Under the pieces are notes generated by a model. It was not told where the DNA came from. It made no database searches and worked only from the letters and a program-made list of their open reading frames with translations. Below, piece after piece: positions 1-6,543 of a DNA stretch of 12,199 nt; the stretch's first letter is position 1; each line of letters begins with the position of its first letter. Position numbers and translations under genes: made by a program. Source of the DNA: an uncultured bacterium (GTDB taxonomy: Bacteria; Bacteroidota; Bacteroidia; Bacteroidales; Paludibacteraceae); NCBI GenBank assembly GCA_946183755.1, contig CAMHCZ010000040.1:1-12199 (forward strand). Direction: 5' to 3'.

Positions 1-40
1 AGGAAGTGAATATGTATTAGACAGAATATAGTAATTCATC

Positions 41-56
41 TTATCAAGATTGATAA
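41..56. repeat. Palindrome TTATCAA-GA-TTGATAA
   Basis: Two perfect 7-bp arms are separated by two bases. The spacing and symmetry suit a dimeric regulator's operator, but no promoter or gene next to it can be identified, so any role is an inference. Confidence 0.35.
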
Positions 57-67
57 CAAAATAAGCA

Positions 68-109
68 AACCCACTGGTTTTCAGCAGAAATGCAGAATGT
101 CAGTGGGTT
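68..109 (-). terminator. Hairpin with 9-bp arms, possible minus-strand terminator
   Basis: AACCCACTG (68-76) is perfectly complementary to CAGTGGGTT (101-109), with two further G-U pairs possible inside and a loop of about 20 to 24 bases. Read on the minus strand, the stem is followed by TGCTTATTTTG, which is moderately T-rich; on the plus strand the tail is not T-rich. This fits a minus-strand terminator, but no clear minus-strand gene ends here, and the loop is long for an intrinsic terminator. It may instead be the remnant of a mobile element end. Confidence 0.35.
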
Positions 110-207
110 AATTGTTCCCAAATTGTGTCCAACAAGGCATGATTGGAGTACCAGATTATGTCTAAGACCAGTCGCACCTTGTTCTTTCTCCGGCAATTGT
201 AATAATC

Positions 208-244
208 TTCTTAGTAACAAGATTCTTAGTAACAATGTTGTTAC
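208..244. repeat. Direct repeat plus overlapping palindrome
   Basis: The 13-mer TTCTTAGTAACAA occurs at 208-220 and again at 223-235, a 15-base period. The end of the second copy forms a palindrome, GTAACAA-TG-TTGTTAC (229-244). The core GTAACAA/TTGTTAC therefore appears three times in 37 bases, twice forward and once inverted. This is the pattern of a cluster of binding sites for one regulator, though the stretch lies about 145 bases upstream of the candidate -7 box. Confidence 0.45.
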
Positions 245-358
245 TTTCAGTTTTGCACTTCAGCTCTCGCTTGCCATATTTATGCAATGTCACCTGCCAA
301 CGACTATGGTCGTCGCTGTATGTTTGAAAACATGTTGCCGCATTTTGAAATAGACTTA

Positions 359-373
359 ATTAATCAGATTAAT
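359..373. promoter_or_regulatory. Possible operator palindrome ATTAATC-A-GATTAAT
   Basis: Two perfect 7-bp arms flank a single central base. The palindrome ends 15 bases before the TAACTTTG box at 389-396, so it covers the place where the -33 element would lie. A protein bound here could block or assist polymerase at the promoter of the secreted EEP gene. The role is inferred from position and symmetry only. Confidence 0.3.
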
Positions 374-388
374 GTGGCGAACAAACAT

Positions 389-396
389 TAACTTTG
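389..396 (+). promoter_or_regulatory. Candidate Bacteroidetes -7 promoter box (TAACTTTG)
   Basis: TAACTTTG matches the Bacteroidetes housekeeping -7 consensus TAnnTTTG exactly and lies 44 bases before the ATG at 441. No good TTTG is seen at the expected -33 distance. It is the best candidate promoter for the EEP gene and perhaps for the whole plus-strand block. Confidence 0.4.
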
Positions 397-440
397 TCTG
401 GATAGGTGATTTCCTTATACGATTAAATACGTAATTGCTT

Positions 441-1565
441 ATGAAAAAGACTGTTTTATCAATGTTTTGCGCCGCTGTGATGTGCGCTGCGGTTAATGCG
501 CAGGAAGAGTTCACCATAGCTACGTTGAATGTGGACGGACTGCCGGCTAATCTCATAGTGGACATAAACCCAGACGGACCGGGCGAGACGTGGACTCCGA
601 AGATAGGTGAGTATTTCGCAGGCAAGGCTTATGACATAATCGCAGTGCAGGAGAATTTCAACTTCCATGAGGAGCTTTGTTCCGGGTTGGGCGAGGGGTA
701 TAGTCATGACAGTTGGCCGGGAGCGATGTCCCCCGAAACTTTTGATTACACCACGCTACGCATGCCTTTCGACGGACTTAACTGCTTTTGGAGCAATGAT
801 ATAACAGGCGGACGCACCGACAGCGTGAAGTGGGAGCGCAGCTGCGGATTTCTGGACCATGCCGCCGACTCGCTGGCTACCAAAGGTTTCCGCCGTTACG
901 AACTGACTCTGAAGGGCGGTGCGCAAATCGTGGTCTATAACCTGCACGCCGACGCCACCGACGACCCCGAGGAGCTGACCGGCAAAGACATGGGCGACCG
1001 CAACGCGCGCTACTTCGAGATGGTGCAGCTGCGCCAGCACATACTTGACAACCTCGACACACGCCCGGTCATTGTGCTTGGCGACTTCAACTGCTACTAC
1101 AACCGCGACACGCTCAAGGCGCAGCTCATCGACTATATAAGCAATACGGGGCGCGCCACAGCGGGCGATGCCATGATTACGCTGCACAAGGGCGGCGTGT
1201 TCCCAGAGGTACGAAGCGCCGAGGGGCTGCCTGTCAGGGATGGCATCTACGTCTGGAGCGAGGACGAGGAACTGGATAAGATAATCTACATAAACCCTGT
1301 TGGCGGCGCGGAACTGACACCGCTGGAATTCACAGTTGACAAGACCGGCTATGTGCGTGATGACAGCACGACTCCTCTCGGCGACCATTGGCCAGCCGTG
1401 GCTAAGTTCAAAATCACCGCCGCTGCTTCGACAGGCGTGAATACGGCAGGCAAGTCCACCGCTTCAGGCGAAGGTCTGTGGTACACAATCGATGGCCGCA
1501 CACTGAGCCGCCGTCCTTCCAAGGGCGTGTTCATCCACCAAGGCAAGGCGTTCATAAACAGATAG
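441..1565 (+). CDS. Secreted endonuclease/exonuclease/phosphatase (EEP) family protein
   Basis: This is a DNase I-fold metal-dependent phosphodiesterase, exported by a signal peptide (MKK, hydrophobic stretch, cut near NA/QEE, residues 1-20). Family motifs appear in order: TLNVDGLP with N30, VQEN with metal-binding E71, NLHAD with H169 and D171, GDFN with D215 and N217, and GDHWP with D315 and H316. All main catalytic positions are present, so the enzyme should be active. DSLATKGF (143-150) resembles a DxLAxKG segment remembered from sphingomyelinase-like EEP proteins, so a lipid substrate is possible; nucleic acid or another phosphodiester is equally open. The last 30 residues form a separate tail (LWYTIDGRTL, then KGVFIHQGK) like that of the BspA-like protein at 6594-8348. 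ATG 441 was preferred to an in-frame TTG two codons earlier because it gives a standard MKK signal peptide. Confidence 0.85.
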   Translation: MKKTVLSMFCAAVMCAAVNAQEEFTIATLNVDGLPANLIVDINPDGPGETWTPKIGEYFAGKAYDIIAVQENFNFHEELCSGLGEGYSHDSWPGAMSPETFDYTTLRMPFDGLNCFWSNDITGGRTDSVKWERSCGFLDHAADSLATKGFRRYELTLKGGAQIVVYNLHADATDDPEELTGKDMGDRNARYFEMVQLRQHILDNLDTRPVIVLGDFNCYYNRDTLKAQLIDYISNTGRATAGDAMITLHKGGVFPEVRSAEGLPVRDGIYVWSEDEELDKIIYINPVGGAELTPLEFTVDKTGYVRDDSTTPLGDHWPAVAKFKITAAASTGVNTAGKSTASGEGLWYTIDGRTLSRRPSKGVFIHQGKAFINR

Positions 1566-1577
1566 CAAAAGGGTGAA

Positions 1578-1784
1578 ATGAAAATAGAGGAGGCGATAAT
1601 TTATGCCATCATGTCGTCTGGCCATGGCAAAACGACCGACCAGATAGCCGATGATATAAACCGCAATGGCTGGCACATGCGCAAGGACGGCAAGCCTGTC
1701 ACCAGCGCGCAGGTCTATGCCGTAATATGCCGTTATCCGTCGATATTCGTGAAAGAGGGCGGACGGATTTGCGTGGTGCTGTAG
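1578..1784 (+). CDS. Small HARE-like winged-helix protein
   Basis: A 68-residue protein starts 12 bases after the EEP gene. Its layout fits a single winged-helix domain of the HARE/RpoE-delta type: an N-terminal helix (MKIEEAIIYAIM), a second helix (KTTDQIADDINRNG), a K-DGKPVTSAQVYAVI recognition-helix segment, and a two-strand wing at the end (SIFVKEGGRICVV). Such domains are found in DNA-binding and chromatin-linked proteins and in restriction-modification proteins; stand-alone copies are common in Bacteroidales but, as far as I know, uncharacterised. The domain fills the whole chain, with no partner domain. It is likely cytoplasmic and may act as a small DNA-binding regulator of the neighbouring genes, which is inference. 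Family placement comes from recall of the sequence pattern. Confidence 0.7.
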   Translation: MKIEEAIIYAIMSSGHGKTTDQIADDINRNGWHMRKDGKPVTSAQVYAVICRYPSIFVKEGGRICVVL

Positions 1785-1840
1785 ATTGTTAATAGCAAAT
1801 GTGTTATCCTCAAATTGAAATTTAAATATTTGACATTATA

Positions 1841-3748
1841 ATGAAAACAAAACCGACTATTATCGACTTTGTCGAGCATTACACAGAGAAGTTCAGCGAG
1901 CACGTGTTCCTGCGTGAGAAAATCAATGACGTATGGACCGAGACCACATTCCGCGAGACACGCGAGATGGCGCACCGCCTGGGCGCTGGTTTCATGGCGC
2001 TGGGCCTGGAGAGAGGCGAACGTGTGGCGTTCTTGTCGCAAGGCCGTAATCTATGGGTGACGGGCGAGCTCGGAATCCTGTATGCCGGTGGCGTGAATGT
2101 GCCGCTGAGCATCAAGCTGGAGGACTCTGGCGACTTGCTGTTCCGCATAAACCACTCGGACGCGAAGTATGTGGTGGTGAGCGAGCAGCAGTTGCCGAAG
2201 ATTCGCAAGATACTGGGCGATTGTCCGCATGTCGAGAAGGTCATAGTGCTCGACGCGCTCGAGAGATACGAGGAAAAGGAAATGGGCGTTGACGAGCTGC
2301 TGTCGTTGGGCGACGCGCTGCTGGACAAGGATGCGGCGGCGTTCGAGGCGCGATACAAAAGTGTGCAGCCTGACGATTACGCCAACATATCATACACGAG
2401 CGGCACGACTGCCGACCCTAAGGGCATACTCCTGACGCATCGCAACTACACAGCCAACGTGGAGCAGGCTCATTCGGTCATAGGCATAGACATCGACGAC
2501 GTGATGCTGATAATCCTGCCTCTCGACCACTGTTTCGCCCATGTGGCTGGCTTCTACACGATGATGTCGTACGGCGGAAGTATAGCCACAGTTCCGATAG
2601 GCAAGACGCCGATGGCGACGCTCAAGAACATTCCGATTGCCATTCGTGAGATACGTCCGCACGTGATGCTGTCGGTGCCTGCGTTGGCTCGTAATTTCAA
2701 GAAGAACATTGAAGCCGGTGTCCATGCCAAAGGCTCCAAGGTGGAAGCCCTCTACAATTGGGCGCTCAATAACGCCATCGCGTACAATAAGGAGTATTGG
2801 AACCGTGGCGGACTCAAGGACTGCTGGCGTTATCCATTGGTCAAGCTGTTCGACCGTCTCATCTTCAAGTCGGTGCGCGAGGGATTGGGCGGACGCATGA
2901 AATTCTTCGTCGGCGGCGGAGCGCTGCTGGACATTGTGCTGCAGCGTTATTACTGCGCAATCGGCATTCCGATGTTCCAGGGCTATGGATTGAGCGAGGC
3001 GACGCCGATTATCTGCGCTAACGCTCCTGGCGCGGCGATATTCGGGTCGAGTGGACGGATAGTCACTCCGTTGGATGTGAAGATATGTGACAACGAGGGC
3101 AATGTCGTGCCGGATGGTGAGCGCGGCGAGATTGTCATCAAGGGCGAGAACGTGATGGCGGGCTATTGGAAGAATCCCGAGAGCACGGCGAAGACCATCG
3201 TTGACGGCTGGCTTTATACTGGCGACATGGGCTATGTGACAGCCAAGCATCCGGGATTCCTGTGGGTCGTGGGGCGTTTCAAGTCGTTGCTCATATCGGC
3301 CGACGGCGAGAAGTACAGTCCAGAAGGCTTCGAGGATTCGCTAACCGACGGCAGCGTCTATGTGGAGCAGTGCATATTGCATAATAATCAGGACCTTTAT
3401 ACGATAGCTCTGATAGTGCCTAACAAGGAGGCGCTGCAGGGCTGGGCTAAGGCGCAAGGCAAAGACCCAGAGACGGTGGAAGGCAAGCGCGCTATGCTGG
3501 ACAAGATTCAGGATGAGGTGAACTCCTATAAGAATGGCGGCAGCCGTGGTGGCATATTCCCTGAACAGTGGCTGCCACGCGCATTGGCTGTTCTGGACGA
3601 GCAGTGGACGGAGCAGAACCACCTCGTGAACTCGACGATGAAGGTAGTGAGAGGCAAGGTGGAGAAGCATTTCGCCGACCGCATAGAGTACGCATATACA
3701 CCAGAAGGAAAAGACTTGTATAACGAAAAGAATCTTGCGGCGTTTTAG
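1841..3748 (+). CDS. Long-chain acyl-CoA synthetase (AMP-forming), ANL superfamily
   Basis: This enzyme is predicted to activate a fatty acid with ATP to acyl-AMP and pass it to CoA. At 635 residues it has the usual length of bacterial and eukaryotic-like long-chain FACS. The ANL signatures are complete: the P-loop YTSGTTADPKG (185-195), GYGLSEATP (381-389), YTGD with ATP-ribose-binding D462 (459-462), the hinge region GRFKSLLISADGEKYSPE (478-495) and a C-terminal STMKVVRGK lysine segment near 598-606. No signal peptide or membrane span is present, so it is cytoplasmic or membrane-associated. The hinge reads ISADGEKYSP, where many family members have a GGENISP-like stretch. The start ATG follows a 56-base AT-rich gap that includes AATATTTG, one mismatch from a -7 box but very close to the start codon. 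Chain-length preference cannot be read from the sequence. Confidence 0.93.
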   Translation: MKTKPTIIDFVEHYTEKFSEHVFLREKINDVWTETTFRETREMAHRLGAGFMALGLERGERVAFLSQGRNLWVTGELGILYAGGVNVPLSIKLEDSGDLLFRINHSDAKYVVVSEQQLPKIRKILGDCPHVEKVIVLDALERYEEKEMGVDELLSLGDALLDKDAAAFEARYKSVQPDDYANISYTSGTTADPKGILLTHRNYTANVEQAHSVIGIDIDDVMLIILPLDHCFAHVAGFYTMMSYGGSIATVPIGKTPMATLKNIPIAIREIRPHVMLSVPALARNFKKNIEAGVHAKGSKVEALYNWALNNAIAYNKEYWNRGGLKDCWRYPLVKLFDRLIFKSVREGLGGRMKFFVGGGALLDIVLQRYYCAIGIPMFQGYGLSEATPIICANAPGAAIFGSSGRIVTPLDVKICDNEGNVVPDGERGEIVIKGENVMAGYWKNPESTAKTIVDGWLYTGDMGYVTAKHPGFLWVVGRFKSLLISADGEKYSPEGFEDSLTDGSVYVEQCILHNNQDLYTIALIVPNKEALQGWAKAQGKDPETVEGKRAMLDKIQDEVNSYKNGGSRGGIFPEQWLPRALAVLDEQWTEQNHLVNSTMKVVRGKVEKHFADRIEYAYTPEGKDLYNEKNLAAF

Positions 3749-3766
3749 TTGAATGTAAATAGGAAT

Positions 3767-4447
3767 ATGTCACAGTACGAAATACATAGCTGCGAACAGA
3801 TGATGGAGCTCATACAGCAGGTCGGTTTCCTGCCGCTGCTGGTGAGCGGCATTCCGGGCTATTCCGCCGAGGACATGGCTGACGAGTACTGCCGCTATAC
3901 GGCGTTGCCCGAAGGCGGATGGGACTGGCCGTTGTGGAAATGGAAAGGCACGATTATCAGCGAGAGCGACTGTGTCTATGGCAAGTTCTTCAACGGCAAG
4001 GCTGGCTTCATAAGCCGCAGGTGGTGGGCGGATTTCTGCAACTACCGCCGCAGCGTTTATCCGTTGCCACAGGAGAACAGCATCGAGGACGGCATTTATC
4101 AGACCATTCGTGAGCAGGTGAGCGTGATTAACCGCGACTTGCGTGCGTGGTGCGGATTTGCCGGCGCAAAGATGCGCAGCCGTTTTGACGGCTATGTGGC
4201 GCGCCTTCAGATGGCTACGCGTGTCGTGACTGAGGATTTTGTTTATCCGCATGACAAGCACGGCAAGGAGTACGGCTGGGGATGGTCGCTGCTGACCACG
4301 CCGGAGCAGTTGTACGGCAAGGAGACCTGTGTCGCCGACTGCTCTCCGGAGGAGTCGCTTGCGCGCATGACCGAGCATTTGCACGCCGTCCTTCCGCAAG
4401 CTACTGACAAGCAGATAACCAAGTTATTGTGCGGCGGAAAAAAGTAA
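3767..4447 (+). CDS. AlkZ-related protein (possible DNA glycosylase-like)
   Basis: A 226-residue cytoplasmic protein begins 18 bases after the acyl-CoA synthetase; AGGAAT precedes ATG 3767, which is preferred to an in-frame TTG at 3749. The sequence matches the remembered AlkZ-related pattern: QVGFLPL near 18-24, WKWK (57-60), YGKFFNGKAGFIS (71-83), LQMATRVVTEDF (147-158) and EYGWGWSLLTTPE (168-180). True AlkZ/AlkX enzymes are HTH_42 winged-helix DNA glycosylases that unhook crosslinks and excise bulky alkylated bases; this shorter group is related but not characterised, and I do not see the QxQ/QxD catalytic motif of AlkZ. Its place directly before the radical SAM and DUF4130 genes supports a role in DNA repair or modification. 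Confidence 0.7.
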   Translation: MSQYEIHSCEQMMELIQQVGFLPLLVSGIPGYSAEDMADEYCRYTALPEGGWDWPLWKWKGTIISESDCVYGKFFNGKAGFISRRWWADFCNYRRSVYPLPQENSIEDGIYQTIREQVSVINRDLRAWCGFAGAKMRSRFDGYVARLQMATRVVTEDFVYPHDKHGKEYGWGWSLLTTPEQLYGKETCVADCSPEESLARMTEHLHAVLPQATDKQITKLLCGGKK

Positions 4448-4470
4448 ATTGAAGTGAAAATGTCAAAGCG

Positions 4471-5760
4471 ATGCTGACGGAAAAGACATTGGAGAAACTG
4501 AGGATACTCGCTGAGTCGGCGAAGTACGATGTGTCGTGCTCGTCGAGCGGCACAGTGCGCAAAGGTCAGCAGGGCATGGTGGGCAACACTGTGGGCGGCG
4601 TGGGCATCTGCCACTCGTTTGCCGACGACGGCCGCTGCATCTCGCTGCTTAAGATTATGCTGACTAACTACTGCATGTACGACTGCGCCTACTGCATCAA
4701 CCGCCGCTCCAACGACATACGCCGTGCCACGCTTTCTGTCTCGGAACTGGAGGAAATCACGATGGAGTTCTATCGCCGTAACTATATCGAGGGGCTTTTC
4801 CTGTCGAGCGGAGTGGTGCGCAATCCCGACTACACGATGGAGCGCCTGACTGCAATAGTCCGCGACCTGCGCACAAAGCACCGCTTCAACGGCTACATCC
4901 ACCTGAAGAGCATTCCCGGAGCGTCGCAGGAACTGCTGAGCGAGGCTGGGCGCTATGCCGACCGTATGAGTGTGAACATAGAGATACCCAAGGAGGAATC
5001 TCTGAAAAAGCTTGCGCCCGAGAAAGACCACAAGAGCGTGTTCCAGCCCATGAAGTTCATCCAGCAGGGCGTGTTGGAGAACAAGGAGGACCGCAAGAAA
5101 TACCGTTACGCGCCGCGTTTCGTGCCGGCTGGGCAATCGACGCAGATGATTGTCGGCGCCACGAGCGAGAGCGACCGTGACATACTGTCCATGTCGTCAA
5201 TGCTTTATGCGCAACCGTCGTTGCGGCGTGTCTATTACTCTGGTTATGTGAGTGTTAATACTTATGATTCGCGCCTGCCTGTGTTGAAACAGCCGCCTTT
5301 GGTGCGCGAGAACCGCCTATATCAAGCCGATTGGCTGTTACGTTTCTACCATTTCAAAGTTGACGAGATTGTGGACGACCAGCACGCCAACCTCGACCTT
5401 GAGATAGACCCGAAACTCGCATGGGCGCTGCGCCATCCGGAGGCGTTCCCTGTTGACATAAACACGGCTGATTATGAGCAGTTGCTGCGTGTGCCAGGAC
5501 TCGGCACCAAGTCGGCGTGGCTTATCGTGAACTCACGCAGGTTCAACCGCCTGACGGCTTACGACCTGAAGAAAATGGGCGTTGTGATGAAGAAGGCGAA
5601 GTATTTTATCACCTGCAATGAACTGACGACGGCGTTCGCGCAGCCTATTGTCGGCATCAATGAATTGAGCCCGGAGCGATTGCGTCCGCTGCTTGTGTCT
5701 AAGGCAGAGCAGAAGCGCGCGGCAGAGGAACAGCAACTCAAAATCGATTTGACGGAATGA
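4471..5760 (+). CDS. Putative DNA modification/repair radical SAM protein (TIGR03916-like)
   Basis: The 429-residue protein carries a radical SAM cluster motif CMYDCAYC (C68, C72, C75), which would bind a 4Fe-4S cluster and cleave S-adenosylmethionine. The N-terminal region YDVSCSSSG and GICHSFADDGRC holds further cysteines (C23, C47, C56) that could bind a second cluster with C382; that is an inference. The C-terminal part has a ComEA-type helix-hairpin-helix, DINTADYEQLLRVPGLGTKS (329-348), followed by a second hairpin-like segment (361-380), pointing to DNA binding. This architecture is that of the family named putative DNA modification/repair radical SAM protein, whose reaction is unknown. 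ATG 4471 is the first possible in-frame start, since an in-frame TGA lies just upstream; a six-codon overlapping reading frame begins at 4460. The stop overlaps the next gene's start in ATGA, indicating translational coupling. Confidence 0.9.
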   Translation: MLTEKTLEKLRILAESAKYDVSCSSSGTVRKGQQGMVGNTVGGVGICHSFADDGRCISLLKIMLTNYCMYDCAYCINRRSNDIRRATLSVSELEEITMEFYRRNYIEGLFLSSGVVRNPDYTMERLTAIVRDLRTKHRFNGYIHLKSIPGASQELLSEAGRYADRMSVNIEIPKEESLKKLAPEKDHKSVFQPMKFIQQGVLENKEDRKKYRYAPRFVPAGQSTQMIVGATSESDRDILSMSSMLYAQPSLRRVYYSGYVSVNTYDSRLPVLKQPPLVRENRLYQADWLLRFYHFKVDEIVDDQHANLDLEIDPKLAWALRHPEAFPVDINTADYEQLLRVPGLGTKSAWLIVNSRRFNRLTAYDLKKMGVVMKKAKYFITCNELTTAFAQPIVGINELSPERLRPLLVSKAEQKRAAEEQQLKIDLTE

Positions 5761-6530
5761 TAATATACACTTTCGACGGAACTATGGACGGACTGCTGAC
5801 TGCGGTGTTCTATGCCTTTTCGTTCAAGGAGCAGCCGGAGGCGTTGCTCGCCGAGGGCGATGAGATGCCGTTGTTCTGTGAGCGTGTCTATCGTGTGGCG
5901 ACCGACGAGGAGAAGGCTCGGCGCGTGTGGGCTGGGCTGGAGAAGAAACTGTCGAGAGAGGCGATGAGGCTGATTTCCGTCAGCTGGCTGTCGGAGCAGA
6001 GGGAGGTGAATGCGCCGTTGTTCCGCTACATCTGCAAGGTGTTCCGTTTGGGCGACATTTCACGCAACTTTGCCGACTCCGATGTGCTCGCCGTGACCAA
6101 TATCGCGCGCAAAGTGCTGCATGAGCAGTTGCGCATGAAGCAGTTTATCCGCTTTCAGAAAGCTAATGACGGGACATATCTTGCCGTCGTTTCGCCCGAC
6201 CATAATGTGCTGCCGCTCATCATTGACCATTTCCAGGACCGGTTCAACGACCAGCCTTGGCTCATCTACGATGCCAAACGGCATTATGGCTACCATTACG
6301 ACGGCGCGTCCGATGCCGTGCGCATAACGTTCGAGGATGAGGCTTCTCTGCCGTTCTGCCTTGCCGACGGCAAACTCAACGATGACATCCTCAGCAGCGA
6401 CGACCGTCTGATGCAGGACCTTTGGCGCACCTACTTCAAGGCCATTTGCATCCGCGAGCGCATGAATCCACGCAAGCAGCTCAACGACATGCCTCGCCGC
6501 TATTGGAAATACATGACGGAGAAGCAATAA
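5757..6530 (+). CDS. DUF4130 / TIGR03915-like putative DNA metabolism protein
   Basis: A 257-residue protein shares the four bases ATGA with the radical SAM gene, a strong sign of joint translation. Recognisable family features are YTFDGTMDGLLTAVFYAF (4-21), LRMKQFIRF (125-133), WLIYDAKRHYGY (168-179) and the C-terminal RMNPRKQLNDMPRRYWKYM (235-253), which is rich in basic and aromatic residues. Members of this family occur beside the radical SAM protein or, in other bacteria, fused to a UdgX-type uracil-DNA glycosylase domain; here there is no such domain and the protein ends at the usual stand-alone length. It has no signal peptide or membrane segment and is probably a cytoplasmic partner of the radical SAM enzyme on DNA. 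The molecular activity is unknown. Confidence 0.88.
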   Translation: MIIYTFDGTMDGLLTAVFYAFSFKEQPEALLAEGDEMPLFCERVYRVATDEEKARRVWAGLEKKLSREAMRLISVSWLSEQREVNAPLFRYICKVFRLGDISRNFADSDVLAVTNIARKVLHEQLRMKQFIRFQKANDGTYLAVVSPDHNVLPLIIDHFQDRFNDQPWLIYDAKRHYGYHYDGASDAVRITFEDEASLPFCLADGKLNDDILSSDDRLMQDLWRTYFKAICIRERMNPRKQLNDMPRRYWKYMTEKQ

Positions 6531-6543
6531 TAGCGTATAAAAG

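Larger units (their letters stand above)
1..440. other. AT-rich non-coding leader region with several palindromes
   Basis: No convincing gene is seen here. The open frames are short, lack a recognisable family and show no ribosome binding site. A 65-codon open stretch on the minus strand (about 358 to 162) has no ATG and no recognisable domain; it could be a decayed gene, but nothing supports that. The region holds a 9-bp stem (68-76 with 101-109), three near-perfect 7-bp-arm palindromes (41-56, 229-244, 359-373), a 13-base direct repeat (208-220 and 223-235) and a likely -7 box (389-396). It probably carries the control region of the plus-strand gene block and the end of whatever lies to the left. 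Confidence 0.6.

Noticed and set aside
90..353. 87-codon plus-strand frame in the leader
   Set aside because: It runs through the palindromes and repeats, has no ribosome binding site or family, and is rich in Cys, Ser and Leu. It was considered as a transposase remnant but nothing specific supports that.
162..358. 65-codon open minus-strand stretch as a decayed gene
   Set aside because: There is no ATG, a stop codon lies directly at its 5' edge, and its translation recalls no family. It is kept only as a possibility under the orphan hairpin.
756..1388. 210-codon open frame on the minus strand opposite the EEP gene
   Set aside because: The plus strand has an intact family with all catalytic motifs. 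The antisense frame has a low-complexity, alanine/valine/histidine-rich translation typical of a shadow in GC-rich coding DNA.
1825..1832. AATATTTG as a -7 box for the acyl-CoA synthetase gene
   Set aside because: It has one mismatch to TAnnTTTG and would leave only a couple of untranslated bases before the ATG at 1841, so it is not reported as a promoter.
2390..3250. 286-codon minus-strand open frame inside the acyl-CoA synthetase gene
   Set aside because: The plus strand encodes an uninterrupted 635-residue enzyme with complete motifs; the antisense translation is rich in H, R and V without any recognisable domain.
4460..4477. Six-codon frame ATG to TGA overlapping the radical SAM start codon
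   Set aside because: It could be a coupling leader peptide, but it has no supporting conservation or clear ribosome binding site, and such short frames are common by chance.
4243..5136. 297-codon minus-strand open frame across the AlkZ-related and radical SAM genes
   Set aside because: It runs opposite two recognised genes, has no family features and crosses their boundary. It is explained by codon composition.
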